The translations under genes and the position numbers were made by a program. Positions 1 to 5,117 of a stretch of DNA of 5,990 nucleotides are shown here, piece by piece (positions within the stretch are counted from its first letter, which is position 1; each line of letters opens with the position of its first letter). The stretch covers positions 1 through 5,990 of the forward strand of contig JACVJG010000206.1 of NCBI GenBank assembly GCA_015711875.1. Reading direction: 5' to 3'. The notes under the pieces were generated by a model. It was not told the origin of the DNA. It searched no databases and worked only from the letters and a program-made list of their open reading frames with translations. Source of the DNA: Candidatus Solincola jinzensis (lineage in GTDB: Bacteria > Actinomycetota > Geothermincolia > Geothermincolales > RBG-13-55-18).

Positions 1-356
1 GTACCGTCCAGCCTGTTCCTTTGCCCGTTAAAGTATCGCCAGCGAGATGGGAATGTGAAAAAGGCCATGTTATGACGTCTTTCTTACAGGAAAGCGCAGC
101 CGATCGCGGTTGGGGTATTAAAAAACGAAGACAACCCTTTCCGCCAGAGAAAACGCGCTTACGACGAGGAGGTGACCACCGCGAAAGAGAGACAGGGTGC
201 GAGCGCTTGACACCGCCGGCTATCGGCCTCTGTTCCCGGCATCGCACGGCCGGCCGAAGCCCAGCTTGCCTGAGAGGCGAGCCTTAAAAGTATGGTGGTG
301 AATGCCGCATGAAGGATATGTTCATGATCCAAGGCTGTCCTACGGTTTAATGCGCC
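1..356. other. Non-coding leader region upstream of the Fe-S protein gene
   Basis: I see no supportable gene here. Its base composition is visibly less G+C-rich than the flanking gene, with A/T runs such as the one around 116-126. The one sizeable open frame in the region (about 21-287, +) starts at TTG, has no ribosome binding site, and encodes an Arg/Glu/Pro-rich sequence that looks like no family I know. A TTGACA hexamer lies at 207-212, but there is no good -10 hexamer at 16-18 bp from it, so I do not call a promoter. The promoter for the gene at 374 should lie somewhere in this stretch. Confidence 0.6.
264..282 (+). other. Small hairpin in the leader of the Fe-S protein gene
   Basis: The arms GCTTGCC (264-270) and GGCGAGC (276-282) form a 7-bp stem with one G-T wobble around a TGAGA loop. 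No T-run follows, so this is not a standard intrinsic terminator. It could be a leader RNA structure or a protein-binding dyad. It may also be chance, because the arms are short and G+C-rich. Confidence 0.3.
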
Positions 357-365
357 GGAAGGAGG
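357..365 (+). promoter_or_regulatory. Ribosome binding site that fixes the start at 374
   Basis: GGAAGGAGG is a near-perfect Shine-Dalgarno sequence ending 8 nt before the ATG at 374. The same frame is open further upstream to an ATG at 302, but that codon has no comparable site, and the extra 24 residues are not part of the ferredoxin domain. This supports initiation at 374. Confidence 0.85.
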
Positions 366-373
366 CACGCGGG

Positions 374-1567
374 ATGAGTGGTAATATCTACCATTATTTC
401 CGTTACGAGGACTGCGACCTCTGCGGCGACTGCCTGGCGAGGTGCCGCTACCTGGACTTGAGCCGGGCCGAGGCGGTGGAGGAGATGAAGCGGCTCGTCG
501 CCGGCGAGCCCACCCGCGTGGTGCACCGCAAGTGCATAAGCTGCTACGCCTGCGACGCCTTCTGCCCCCGCGGCTGCCGCCCCTACGAGCTCATCATCGC
601 CAGATGGCACCAGCGCTACCGCGAGCGCGGGCTGCCGGTGCGCGCCTCCTACCTCATGCCCGCCTCGCGGCCGAACTTCCGTACCGACCTGGTGGCCGCC
701 ATGCGGCCCTGGGAGCGCGAGCTGCTGCGGACGTGGAGGGAGACCAAGCCCGAGGGGGAGCTGGTGCTCTACCCCGGCTGCAACGCCCTCGCCCTCCCCC
801 ACCTCCTGCACGGACCCCACATGGAGGGGATCACGGTCTCGGGAGGCTTCGACCTCTGCTGCGGGGAGATGTACTTCCGCATGGGACTCTTCGACGTGGT
901 GGAACAGACGGCGGAGAAGCTGACCTGTCATTACCGCGGCAGGGACATCGGGACCATGCTCTTCGTCTGCCCCGCCGGCCTCAACCTCTTCCGCAACGTC
1001 CTGCCGGGGCAGTTCGGGGCGGAGTTCTCCTTCCGGACAAGGTATCTCGGGGATCACCTGCTGGAGAAAGCAGAGGCGGGCGAGCTGGAGATAAAGAAGC
1101 GCTTCGACCGCTCGGTGGCCGTGCACGACTCCTGCCACGGCCGCATCCTCGGCGAGGAGGTCACGGGCACGGCCCGAAAACTGTACGAGCTCATGGGGCT
1201 GGAGATGCGGGAGATGGCGAGCGACCCCTGCGAGGGGCTGTGCTGCGGCATGGCCGCGGGGTGCAACCGCTACAACCCCCTGGACATGTACCTGGCGGCG
1301 GTGAAGGAGCTGCGCGCCGCGGCCAGGACCGGCGCCGACGAGCTGGCCACCTACTGCGGCGGCTGCCACCTCACCCTGTCCCTCATGCGCTGGCTCTACC
1401 CCACCCGCCAGCCGGTACGGCACCTGCTCGAGTACCTCAAGGAGGCCCTGGGGGAGGAGCCCTACCACCCCGCCCCCCGGCGCGCCCTGCGCATGCTCGG
1501 CAACGTGGCTGTCAAGGCCTTCCCCCAGCTCCTCTCGCGCCGCACCTACCGCATAGAGATAACGTAA
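374..1567 (+). CDS. HdrD/GlpC-like (Fe-S)-binding protein: 2[4Fe-4S] ferredoxin domain plus two CCG domains
   Basis: This 397-aa protein is predicted to be a cytoplasmic or membrane-associated electron-transfer subunit. Residues 1-70 form a bacterial-type ferredoxin domain, with Cys 14, 17, 20 and 24 (CxxCxxCxxxC) and Cys 54, 57, 60 and 64 (CxxCxxCxxxCP). Two CCG (cysteine-rich) domains follow. The first has Cys136, C162-C163-G164 and C199-P-A-G, so it lacks the final Cys of the usual CxxC. The second is canonical: Cys254, C290-C291-G292 and C328-G-G-C331. This order and length match HdrD of heterodisulfide reductase and GlpC of anaerobic glycerol-3-phosphate dehydrogenase (each about 400 aa). 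CCG domains in these families bind Fe-S clusters and often handle thiols, disulfides or quinones. No transmembrane segment is visible; the C-terminal tail (about 370-397) is basic. No dehydrogenase, flavoprotein or HdrE partner is adjacent in the window, so the substrate cannot be named. The family call is firm; the specific role is open. Confidence 0.88.
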   Translation: MSGNIYHYFRYEDCDLCGDCLARCRYLDLSRAEAVEEMKRLVAGEPTRVVHRKCISCYACDAFCPRGCRPYELIIARWHQRYRERGLPVRASYLMPASRPNFRTDLVAAMRPWERELLRTWRETKPEGELVLYPGCNALALPHLLHGPHMEGITVSGGFDLCCGEMYFRMGLFDVVEQTAEKLTCHYRGRDIGTMLFVCPAGLNLFRNVLPGQFGAEFSFRTRYLGDHLLEKAEAGELEIKKRFDRSVAVHDSCHGRILGEEVTGTARKLYELMGLEMREMASDPCEGLCCGMAAGCNRYNPLDMYLAAVKELRAAARTGADELATYCGGCHLTLSLMRWLYPTRQPVRHLLEYLKEALGEEPYHPAPRRALRMLGNVAVKAFPQLLSRRTYRIEIT

Positions 1568-1595
1568 AGGGTGAGGGCCGGGCCGGCGCCAAAGC
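1568..1595. other. 28-bp gap between two convergent genes
   Basis: The stop of the Fe-S protein gene (TAA at 1565-1567) and the stop of the secreted-protein gene (TGA, read on the minus strand from 1598-1596) face each other across 28 bp. The gap is G+C-rich, with short overlapping palindromes (GCCGGC, GGCGCC), but it has no clear stem followed by a T-run in either direction. Transcripts of the two genes probably overlap at their 3' ends. Confidence 0.6.
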
Positions 1596-2873
1596 TCAGG
1601 GGTCGTAGCCGATGGAGTCTGTGCCCAGGTAGCGGACGGCGTCGGGGGCAGGCCGCCAGTACACCGCTCGCTCGCAGATGATATAACCTCCTGCGGTGGA
1701 GGTGACCCTGGTGGAGACGTCGTTGGTGACCGCCCACCTGCTCACCTCATAGGAACGGCGCGAGCTGGCGGGGATGGTGTCCGCCGGCCCCGCCACCTCT
1801 CCCGCCCCGGTCTGGAACCTCATGTCGATGTCCACAGGGAAAAGGTTGGGGTTTTGCACCAGCACCCAGGTCTCAAAGCCGCTCGAGGTGGCACCTTCCG
1901 GCAGGCACCATTCCCGGCCGCCCACGGTGGCCCCGATGGAGTCGTGGCCGATGAGACGGTTGGCGGGATGGATCGGCGCCTCGTACATGGCGCGCTCGCA
2001 TACCACCGCCCCGCCTTCGGAGAACACCATGGTGGAGACGTCGTAGGTGTCCACCCACGCGTCCACGAGGTAGGAGCGGCGTGAGCGGGCCGGTATGCTG
2101 TCCACCGGGCCCTGTACCGGGCCGCCACCGGTCTGGAACTTCATATCTATGTTCACGAAGTCATCGTTGGGGTTCTGCACCAGCACCCAGGTCTCGAAGC
2201 CGCCCGCGGTGGCTCCCTCCGCAAGGTACCATATCCTGGAAGGACTTACCACCCCGATGGAGTCGTGGCCCAACTCTCGGACGGCGGAGCCGTCGGGGGT
2301 GTAGTAAACCGCGCGCTCGCAGATGACGTCCCCCATGTAGGAGTTCACCAGGGTGGAGACGTCGTAGGTGTCTACCCACGCATCCACCAGGTAGGACTTG
2401 CGGGAGTTCGGCGCCAGGGCTTCCTGGGGGCCCTGCACCTGTCCGCTATCGGTCTGGAAGACCACGTCCACGTCGACGGGACCGGGGTTGGGGTTCTGCA
2501 CCAGCACCCAGGTCTCCCAGCCCCCGGTGGTGACCCCCTCCGCCAGGTACCAGGTGGAGGCAGGGTTGACCACCCCGATGGAGTCGTGGCCCACACGGCG
2601 CACCGAGGAACCTGGCGGGGCCCAGTACACCGCGCGCTCGCAGATGACGTCCGCGTTCGCCGAGACCCGTGTGGACACGTCGAAGTCGTTGGCGACGTAG
2701 TCGTTTAAAAGGTATGACCTGCGGGAATTGGCGGGGATGGTGTCCGCGGGCCCCGGCTTGGGGCCCGTCCCCGTCTGGAAGGAGAGGGTCACGTTGGCCG
2801 GGAAGGAGTTGGGGTTCTGCACCAGGATCCAGGTCTCGAAACCGCCCGCGGTCGCTCCTTCCGCCAGGTACCA
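1596..2873 (-). repeat. Four tandem 321-bp coding repeats (107-aa modules)
   Basis: The Trp codon that opens each module begins at 2873, 2552, 2231 and 1910 on the minus strand, an exact 321-bp spacing three times. Units are 2873-2553, 2552-2232, 2231-1911 and 1910-1596 (the last is shorter because the protein ends at DSIGYDP). Consensus features in order are WYLAEG.T.GG(F/W)ETW, VLVQNPN, FQT, GP, SRRSYLV, DVST, ICERAVY and GHDSIG. Unit 4 is the most diverged at its start (WCLPEG) and end (GTDSIG). Units 2 and 3 share the stretch SYLVDAWVDTYDVST without change. The module looks like an all-beta domain with one conserved Cys per copy (in ICER). Its function is unknown to me. Confidence 0.93.
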
Positions 2874-4094
2874 GGTGGTGGAGGACTTGAGGGAGAAGAT
2901 GTCGCAGCCCGTGGCGTTGTTGGAGGTCCCGAGGAAGAGGCGGTTGTTGAAGACCGAGGCGCTTTCGACGCTTAGGTTGTTGAGGTCCCCGAAACCCCGC
3001 GCCTCGTAGGTGCCCGCCGCGCCTGCCCCTACTTCCTGCACCCAGCCAGAGCCGTCGTAGGAGAACACCATGCATCCGTTGTCGTCATATACCCCCGCGA
3101 AGAGGCGCGAATCGTAAACCTCGAAGCGGGTTGCGCCGCGGCACGTGGCATATCCGAACCCGGAGGGGACGGGCGTGCCGGCGAGGTTCCCCACCGCCTG
3201 CGTCCAGCCCGCCCCGTCGAAGGCCCATACCTCGCAGCCCGTGGGCCAGTTCACGGTGCCGGCATACAGGGCGCCTCCGTAAACGGCCATGTCCATGACG
3301 TCGGTGTTGTTGGCGTCCCCGAACCCCGTGCCCAGGGGGGCGGCGGGGTCCGCGCTCACCAGCGGGGTCCAGACGTTGCCGTCGAAGGCCCACACCTCGC
3401 CGCCTCCGGGGCTGCCGGTACCCGCGTAGAGCCCGGGTCCGTACACAACCATGTCTCTGACCACGACGCAAGCGGTGCCGAAACCGGGGCCGGCGGCTGC
3501 CGCCGGCGCCGCCCCTACGGACTGCGCCCAGTTGGACCCGTCGAAGCGCCACACCTCGCAGCCGGCGCCGGCGAAGTTGAAGGTCCCCACGTACAGCTCG
3601 CCTCCGTAAACGGCCATAGCGGAAGCGCTCTCGTTGGCGGCGTTCCCGAACCCGGGAGGCATCGCCGCACCGCCCCCCACCAACGCCTCCCAGGCATAGC
3701 CGTCGAACCGCCACACCTCGCAGCCGGTGGCCGCGTTGGAGGTTCCCACGTACAGCCGCCCGCCGAAAACGGCCATGGAGGCCGCCGCGATGTTGCCGGG
3801 ATTCCCGAAGCCGGGAGCGGTGGAGCCGGGCCCTCCCCCTACTACCGGCAACCAGTATTCCCCGTCGAAGCTGGATATCTCCAGACCGCCGGCGTTCTCC
3901 GTCCCCACATAGATCCTGGAGTTATAGACGGCCGAGCTTCTGTTGCTCACGTTGGCGGCGTTTCCGAGCCCCCCAGTCGCCTCCAGGCTCCAGGTGCCTT
4001 GCGCGAAAGCCGGCTCTTGCGAAGCGATAAACGGAACCGCCAGCGCCGCGATGAGAAAAAGCGGCATCAACAATAAAGACTTCCCGGCTTTCAT
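1596..4094 (-). CDS. Secreted protein: seven-bladed beta-propeller followed by four tandem 107-aa modules
   Basis: This 832-aa protein is predicted to be exported. Residues 1-31 form a Sec signal peptide (MKAGK, hydrophobic core, then AFA before Gln32, a good signal peptidase I site). Residues 33-406 contain seven repeats of 53-55 aa with the pattern (A/S)VYGGxLY(V/A)GT..., GCEVW.FDG..W...VG, GFG(N/D)..N. The repeat aromatics fall at residues 62, 115, 168, 223, 277, 332 and 387, which suggests a beta-propeller. Residues 408-832 are four modules starting WYLAEG at residues 408, 515, 622 and 729, each with FETWVLVQNPN, FQTG, SRRSY, DVST and ICERAVY...GHDSIG. No catalytic motif, LPXTG, lipobox or C-terminal membrane anchor is visible, so it is likely extracellular or loosely surface-bound. 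Binding or adhesion is a guess from architecture. An upstream ATG at 4142 exists in frame, but it would place 16 charged or polar residues before the signal peptide and lacks a good ribosome site. No operon partner is visible. Confidence 0.87.
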   Translation of the reverse strand: MKAGKSLLLMPLFLIAALAVPFIASQEPAFAQGTWSLEATGGLGNAANVSNRSSAVYNSRIYVGTENAGGLEISSFDGEYWLPVVGGGPGSTAPGFGNPGNIAAASMAVFGGRLYVGTSNAATGCEVWRFDGYAWEALVGGGAAMPPGFGNAANESASAMAVYGGELYVGTFNFAGAGCEVWRFDGSNWAQSVGAAPAAAAGPGFGTACVVVRDMVVYGPGLYAGTGSPGGGEVWAFDGNVWTPLVSADPAAPLGTGFGDANNTDVMDMAVYGGALYAGTVNWPTGCEVWAFDGAGWTQAVGNLAGTPVPSGFGYATCRGATRFEVYDSRLFAGVYDDNGCMVFSYDGSGWVQEVGAGAAGTYEARGFGDLNNLSVESASVFNNRLFLGTSNNATGCDIFSLKSSTTWYLAEGATAGGFETWILVQNPNSFPANVTLSFQTGTGPKPGPADTIPANSRRSYLLNDYVANDFDVSTRVSANADVICERAVYWAPPGSSVRRVGHDSIGVVNPASTWYLAEGVTTGGWETWVLVQNPNPGPVDVDVVFQTDSGQVQGPQEALAPNSRKSYLVDAWVDTYDVSTLVNSYMGDVICERAVYYTPDGSAVRELGHDSIGVVSPSRIWYLAEGATAGGFETWVLVQNPNDDFVNIDMKFQTGGGPVQGPVDSIPARSRRSYLVDAWVDTYDVSTMVFSEGGAVVCERAMYEAPIHPANRLIGHDSIGATVGGREWCLPEGATSSGFETWVLVQNPNLFPVDIDMRFQTGAGEVAGPADTIPASSRRSYEVSRWAVTNDVSTRVTSTAGGYIICERAVYWRPAPDAVRYLGTDSIGYDP
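2877..3998 (-). repeat. Seven degenerate ~54-aa beta-propeller repeats
   Basis: This region encodes residues 33-406 of the secreted protein. Spacing between equivalent aromatic residues is 53, 53, 55, 54, 55 and 55 aa. Each repeat carries a hydrophobic strand (AVYGGxLYVGT), a second strand (GCEVWRFDG), a Trp strand (W...VG) and a glycine/asparagine loop (GFGNANN). The seventh repeat stops after GCDIFSL. Its missing second half is found at the protein's N terminus, where GTWSLEATGGLGNAANVSNR matches the W...VGGG...GFGN..N half. That is the typical closure of a circular propeller. It resembles Kelch-type propellers in size, but lacks the classic Kelch GG...Y...W spacing, so I do not assign it to Kelch. 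Confidence 0.8.
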
Positions 4095-4101
4095 GAGCGA
4101 A

Positions 4102-4108
4102 CCTCCCC
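4102..4108 (-). promoter_or_regulatory. Ribosome binding site for the secreted-protein gene
   Basis: Read on the minus strand, GGGGAGG lies 7 nt before the ATG at 4094. It decides in favour of this start, which directly precedes a clean signal peptide, over the in-frame ATG at 4142. I found no convincing -35/-10 pair for this gene between 4110 and 4300. Confidence 0.8.
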
Positions 4109-4422
4109 TTCCAGAACCTTGCATCCAAGGATTCACTGCCAATAGCCCGCCACAGATATTCCGCGGTTTTCCCTCTTATCGCTTCTTCGCGAACGCCGCC
4201 CTCTGGGACCGCCGACAGCCCCTTAAGTATCCTCTCTTCGGTCAAGGAATGGAACCCTTTCCAAGAATTTGAATCAAGAGACGTGCAAGGATTCGATGCC
4301 CCAAGAGGAGGTGAGCCAGAAGGGCGGCTTTGCTTATCCGCTAAAGAGAGCCTGGATCTATGCAAGGAAAGGTTCTCCGCATGGAAGAAGACATGTGATC
4401 ACCATTTTCATCCTGACGCAGC

Positions 4423-4458
4423 GTTGCAAAGCGGAAAGGTTTTTCCGTGGCGCAATCC
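4423..4458. repeat. 36-bp dyad element, copy 1
   Basis: This copy matches the copy at 4501-4536 at 33 of 36 positions. Its core, CGGAAAGGTTTTTCCG (4432-4447), is an inverted repeat with 6-bp arms (CGGAAA/TTTCCG) around GGTT. A poorer relative containing GCAAGGAAAGGTTCTCCG lies at 4362-4379. The element could be an intergenic repeat, a regulator-binding site or a hairpin-forming RNA. The sequence alone does not decide. Confidence 0.75.
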
Positions 4459-4500
4459 GTGAGCTCGGTTAGCGGGGATGTGGTCGGCGACCTGTAAGGT

Positions 4501-4536
4501 GTTCCAAAGCGGAAAGGTTTTTCCGTGGTGTAATCC
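4501..4536. repeat. 36-bp dyad element, copy 2
   Basis: This is the second copy, exactly 78 bp downstream of copy 1. The three mismatches are G/C at position 4 and two C/T changes near the right end. The inverted-repeat core (4510-4525) is unchanged, so the dyad is the most conserved part. The intervening 42 bp are not similar to other parts of the window. Confidence 0.75.
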
Positions 4537-4600
4537 CTTTTCCGGCGCGAACCCGGTTCTGGCGCCCGGCTCCCTTGCCAGGCTCCCGGGGACAGCTGGC

Positions 4601-4617
4601 CGAGATCGGAGATCTCG
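4601..4617. promoter_or_regulatory. Perfect 7-3-7 inverted repeat, possible operator
   Basis: CGAGATC (4601-4607), GGA, GATCTCG (4611-4617) is a perfect odd-length dyad of the sort used by dimeric helix-turn-helix repressors. A 3-nt loop makes it less attractive as an RNA hairpin than as a DNA site. No regulator gene or promoter is adjacent, so the operator reading is a suggestion. Confidence 0.35.
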
Positions 4618-4700
4618 AAAGCGAAGAGCGGGCATGATCCCGGCCTGATTCCTTTATTCACTTGCTTGTCCCCAACTTTTTCCTTATTTCCGGTCAGCTT

Positions 4701-4722
4701 GGCGAGGGCTGACGCCCTTGCC
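4701..4722. other. Strong 9-bp hairpin with TGAC loop
   Basis: GGCGAGGGC (4701-4709) pairs with GCCCTTGCC (4714-4722) over 9 bp with a single G-T wobble, around a TGAC tetraloop. An alternative stem, GTCAGC (4693-4698) with GCTGAC (4708-4713), competes for the same bases. No T-run follows on either strand, so it is not a standard intrinsic terminator; the T-rich patch lies on its left. It could be part of a structured RNA or an intergenic palindrome. Confidence 0.5.
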
Positions 4723-4746
4723 TGGCAAATGATGCCTTTCAATCCA

Positions 4747-4838
4747 CCGTGAAAAGCCCACAAGCGCTCAACGGCACCCTTTCACTGCTGACTTCGCACT
4801 GGCTATTCGCCCGTGAAAAGCGCGTTTTGAACAGCAGT
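4747..4838. repeat. 11-bp direct repeats with nested inverted repeats
   Basis: CCGTGAAAAGC occurs at 4747-4757 and again at 4811-4821, 64 bp apart. Between and around them, ACTGCTG (4784-4790) is complementary to CAGCAGT (4832-4838), and TTTCAC (4780-4785) is complementary to the GTGAAA inside either direct repeat. This allows mutually exclusive pairings if the region is transcribed. Each element is short, so chance is possible. Confidence 0.35.
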
Positions 4839-5018
4839 ATAGCGCACGGGGAGAAGAAGGTCCCTCATACCTCTCGATCGTGCCGCCTTCTCGTCGCCAG
4901 GGCGTCTAGACAGCGCGCCAGCTGGGACCCCCCGAGACCCCTCCCGGGCATCAAGCGAGACCTGGCCCCGCTGTCTACCGCAGGCGAGGCTCGACCCCAG
5001 TGCCTGAACCGCAGTAGG

Positions 5019-5047
5019 TTGAAGCGCCGGCCGGCGCGGACGATAAT
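5019..5047 (+). promoter_or_regulatory. Sigma-70-type promoter for the acyl-CoA dehydrogenase gene
   Basis: TTGAAG (5019-5024) and GATAAT (5042-5047) are separated by exactly 17 bp. The first matches four and the second five positions of the TTGACA and TATAAT consensus. Transcription would begin near 5053-5056, leaving a leader of about 60-65 nt before the ATG at 5118. This is the best promoter in the window. Confidence 0.7.
5024..5037. promoter_or_regulatory. Perfect 14-bp palindrome within the promoter spacer, candidate operator
   Basis: GCGCCGGCCGGCGC is its own reverse complement and fills most of the spacer between the -35 and -10 boxes. A dimeric repressor bound here would block RNA polymerase. 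Acyl-CoA dehydrogenase genes are often controlled by TetR- or GntR-family repressors responding to acyl-CoA; that is known of the pathway, but no such regulator is in this window. A pure G/C palindrome is less improbable in G+C-rich DNA, so the call rests on its position. Confidence 0.45.
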
Positions 5048-5070
5048 GGTGGCGGCTGGCGCCGTCGAGG

Positions 5071-5103
5071 CGTCCGCCCGTAACACAGCATCTGGCTCGG
5101 ACG
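5071..5103 (+). other. Leader hairpin abutting the ribosome binding site
   Basis: CGTCCG (5071-5076) is complementary to CGGACG (5098-5103), a 6-bp stem with a 21-nt loop in the predicted leader of the acyl-CoA dehydrogenase mRNA. The stem ends just before the GGAGGG ribosome site and could modulate its access. It matches no riboswitch class I recognise. Confidence 0.3.
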
Positions 5104-5104
5104 A

Positions 5105-5110
5105 GGAGGG
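5105..5110 (+). promoter_or_regulatory. Ribosome binding site that selects the start at 5118
   Basis: GGAGGG ends 7 nt before the ATG at 5118. A competing ATG at 5113 is only 2 nt from it and reaches a stop after six codons, so 5118 is the start. Confidence 0.85.
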
Positions 5111-5117
5111 AGATGAC

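Larger units (their letters stand above)
4109..5018. other. Long intergenic region between divergent genes, with several dyad elements
   Basis: I found no supportable gene in this ~900-bp stretch. Open frames on the minus strand here (for example 4341-4763) lack ribosome sites and recognisable protein sequence. Base composition is mixed, with T-rich patches such as 4653-4689. The region holds a repeated 36-bp dyad element (4423-4458 and 4501-4536), a perfect odd-length dyad (4601-4617), a strong hairpin (4701-4722) and a pair of 11-bp direct repeats (4747-4757 and 4811-4821), each listed separately. It should contain the promoter of the minus-strand secreted-protein gene. It could also hide a small RNA, but nothing matches an RNA family I know. 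Confidence 0.6.

Noticed and set aside
207..235. TTGACA hexamer as the -35 of a promoter for the Fe-S protein gene
   Set aside because: No acceptable -10 hexamer lies 16-18 bp downstream (CTGTTC/TGTTCC), so the match alone is not enough.
302..373. Extended N terminus of the Fe-S protein from the ATG at 302
   Set aside because: There is no good ribosome site before 302, whereas GGAAGGAGG sits 8 nt before the ATG at 374. The extra residues do not extend the ferredoxin fold.
347..1468. Long open frame antisense to the Fe-S protein gene (minus strand)
   Set aside because: It mirrors a G+C-rich coding strand, encodes a low-complexity Ala/Val/Gly/His-rich sequence with no family resemblance, and the plus-strand gene has a ribosome site and intact Cys motifs.
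442..1608. Second long plus-strand frame overlapping the Fe-S protein gene
   Set aside because: It is an out-of-frame Arg/Pro/Gly-rich translation typical of a shadow frame in high-GC DNA.
4195..4270. Promoter for the secreted-protein gene (TTGACC and GATACT on the minus strand)
   Set aside because: The two hexamers are only about 8 bp apart, and alternative pairings at 17 bp have a poor -35 match.
4360..4398. 12-codon leader-peptide ORF (ATG at 4360, TGA at 4396-4398, plus strand)
   Set aside because: It is very short, with only a weak ribosome site, no regulatory codon run and no downstream gene close enough to be controlled by it.
4423..4536. Possible CRISPR array: 36-bp repeats with a 42-bp intervening segment
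   Set aside because: Only two good copies exist, the third relative is degenerate and at a different spacing (67 bp), there are no cas genes, and no further units follow on either side. The lengths are in CRISPR range, but the evidence is insufficient.
4341..4763. Minus-strand open frame of 140 codons with two HGKTFPL/TEKPFRF-like repeats
   Set aside because: The peptide repetition simply reflects the 78-bp-spaced DNA repeat, whose spacing is a multiple of three. There is no ribosome site and no protein-like composition.
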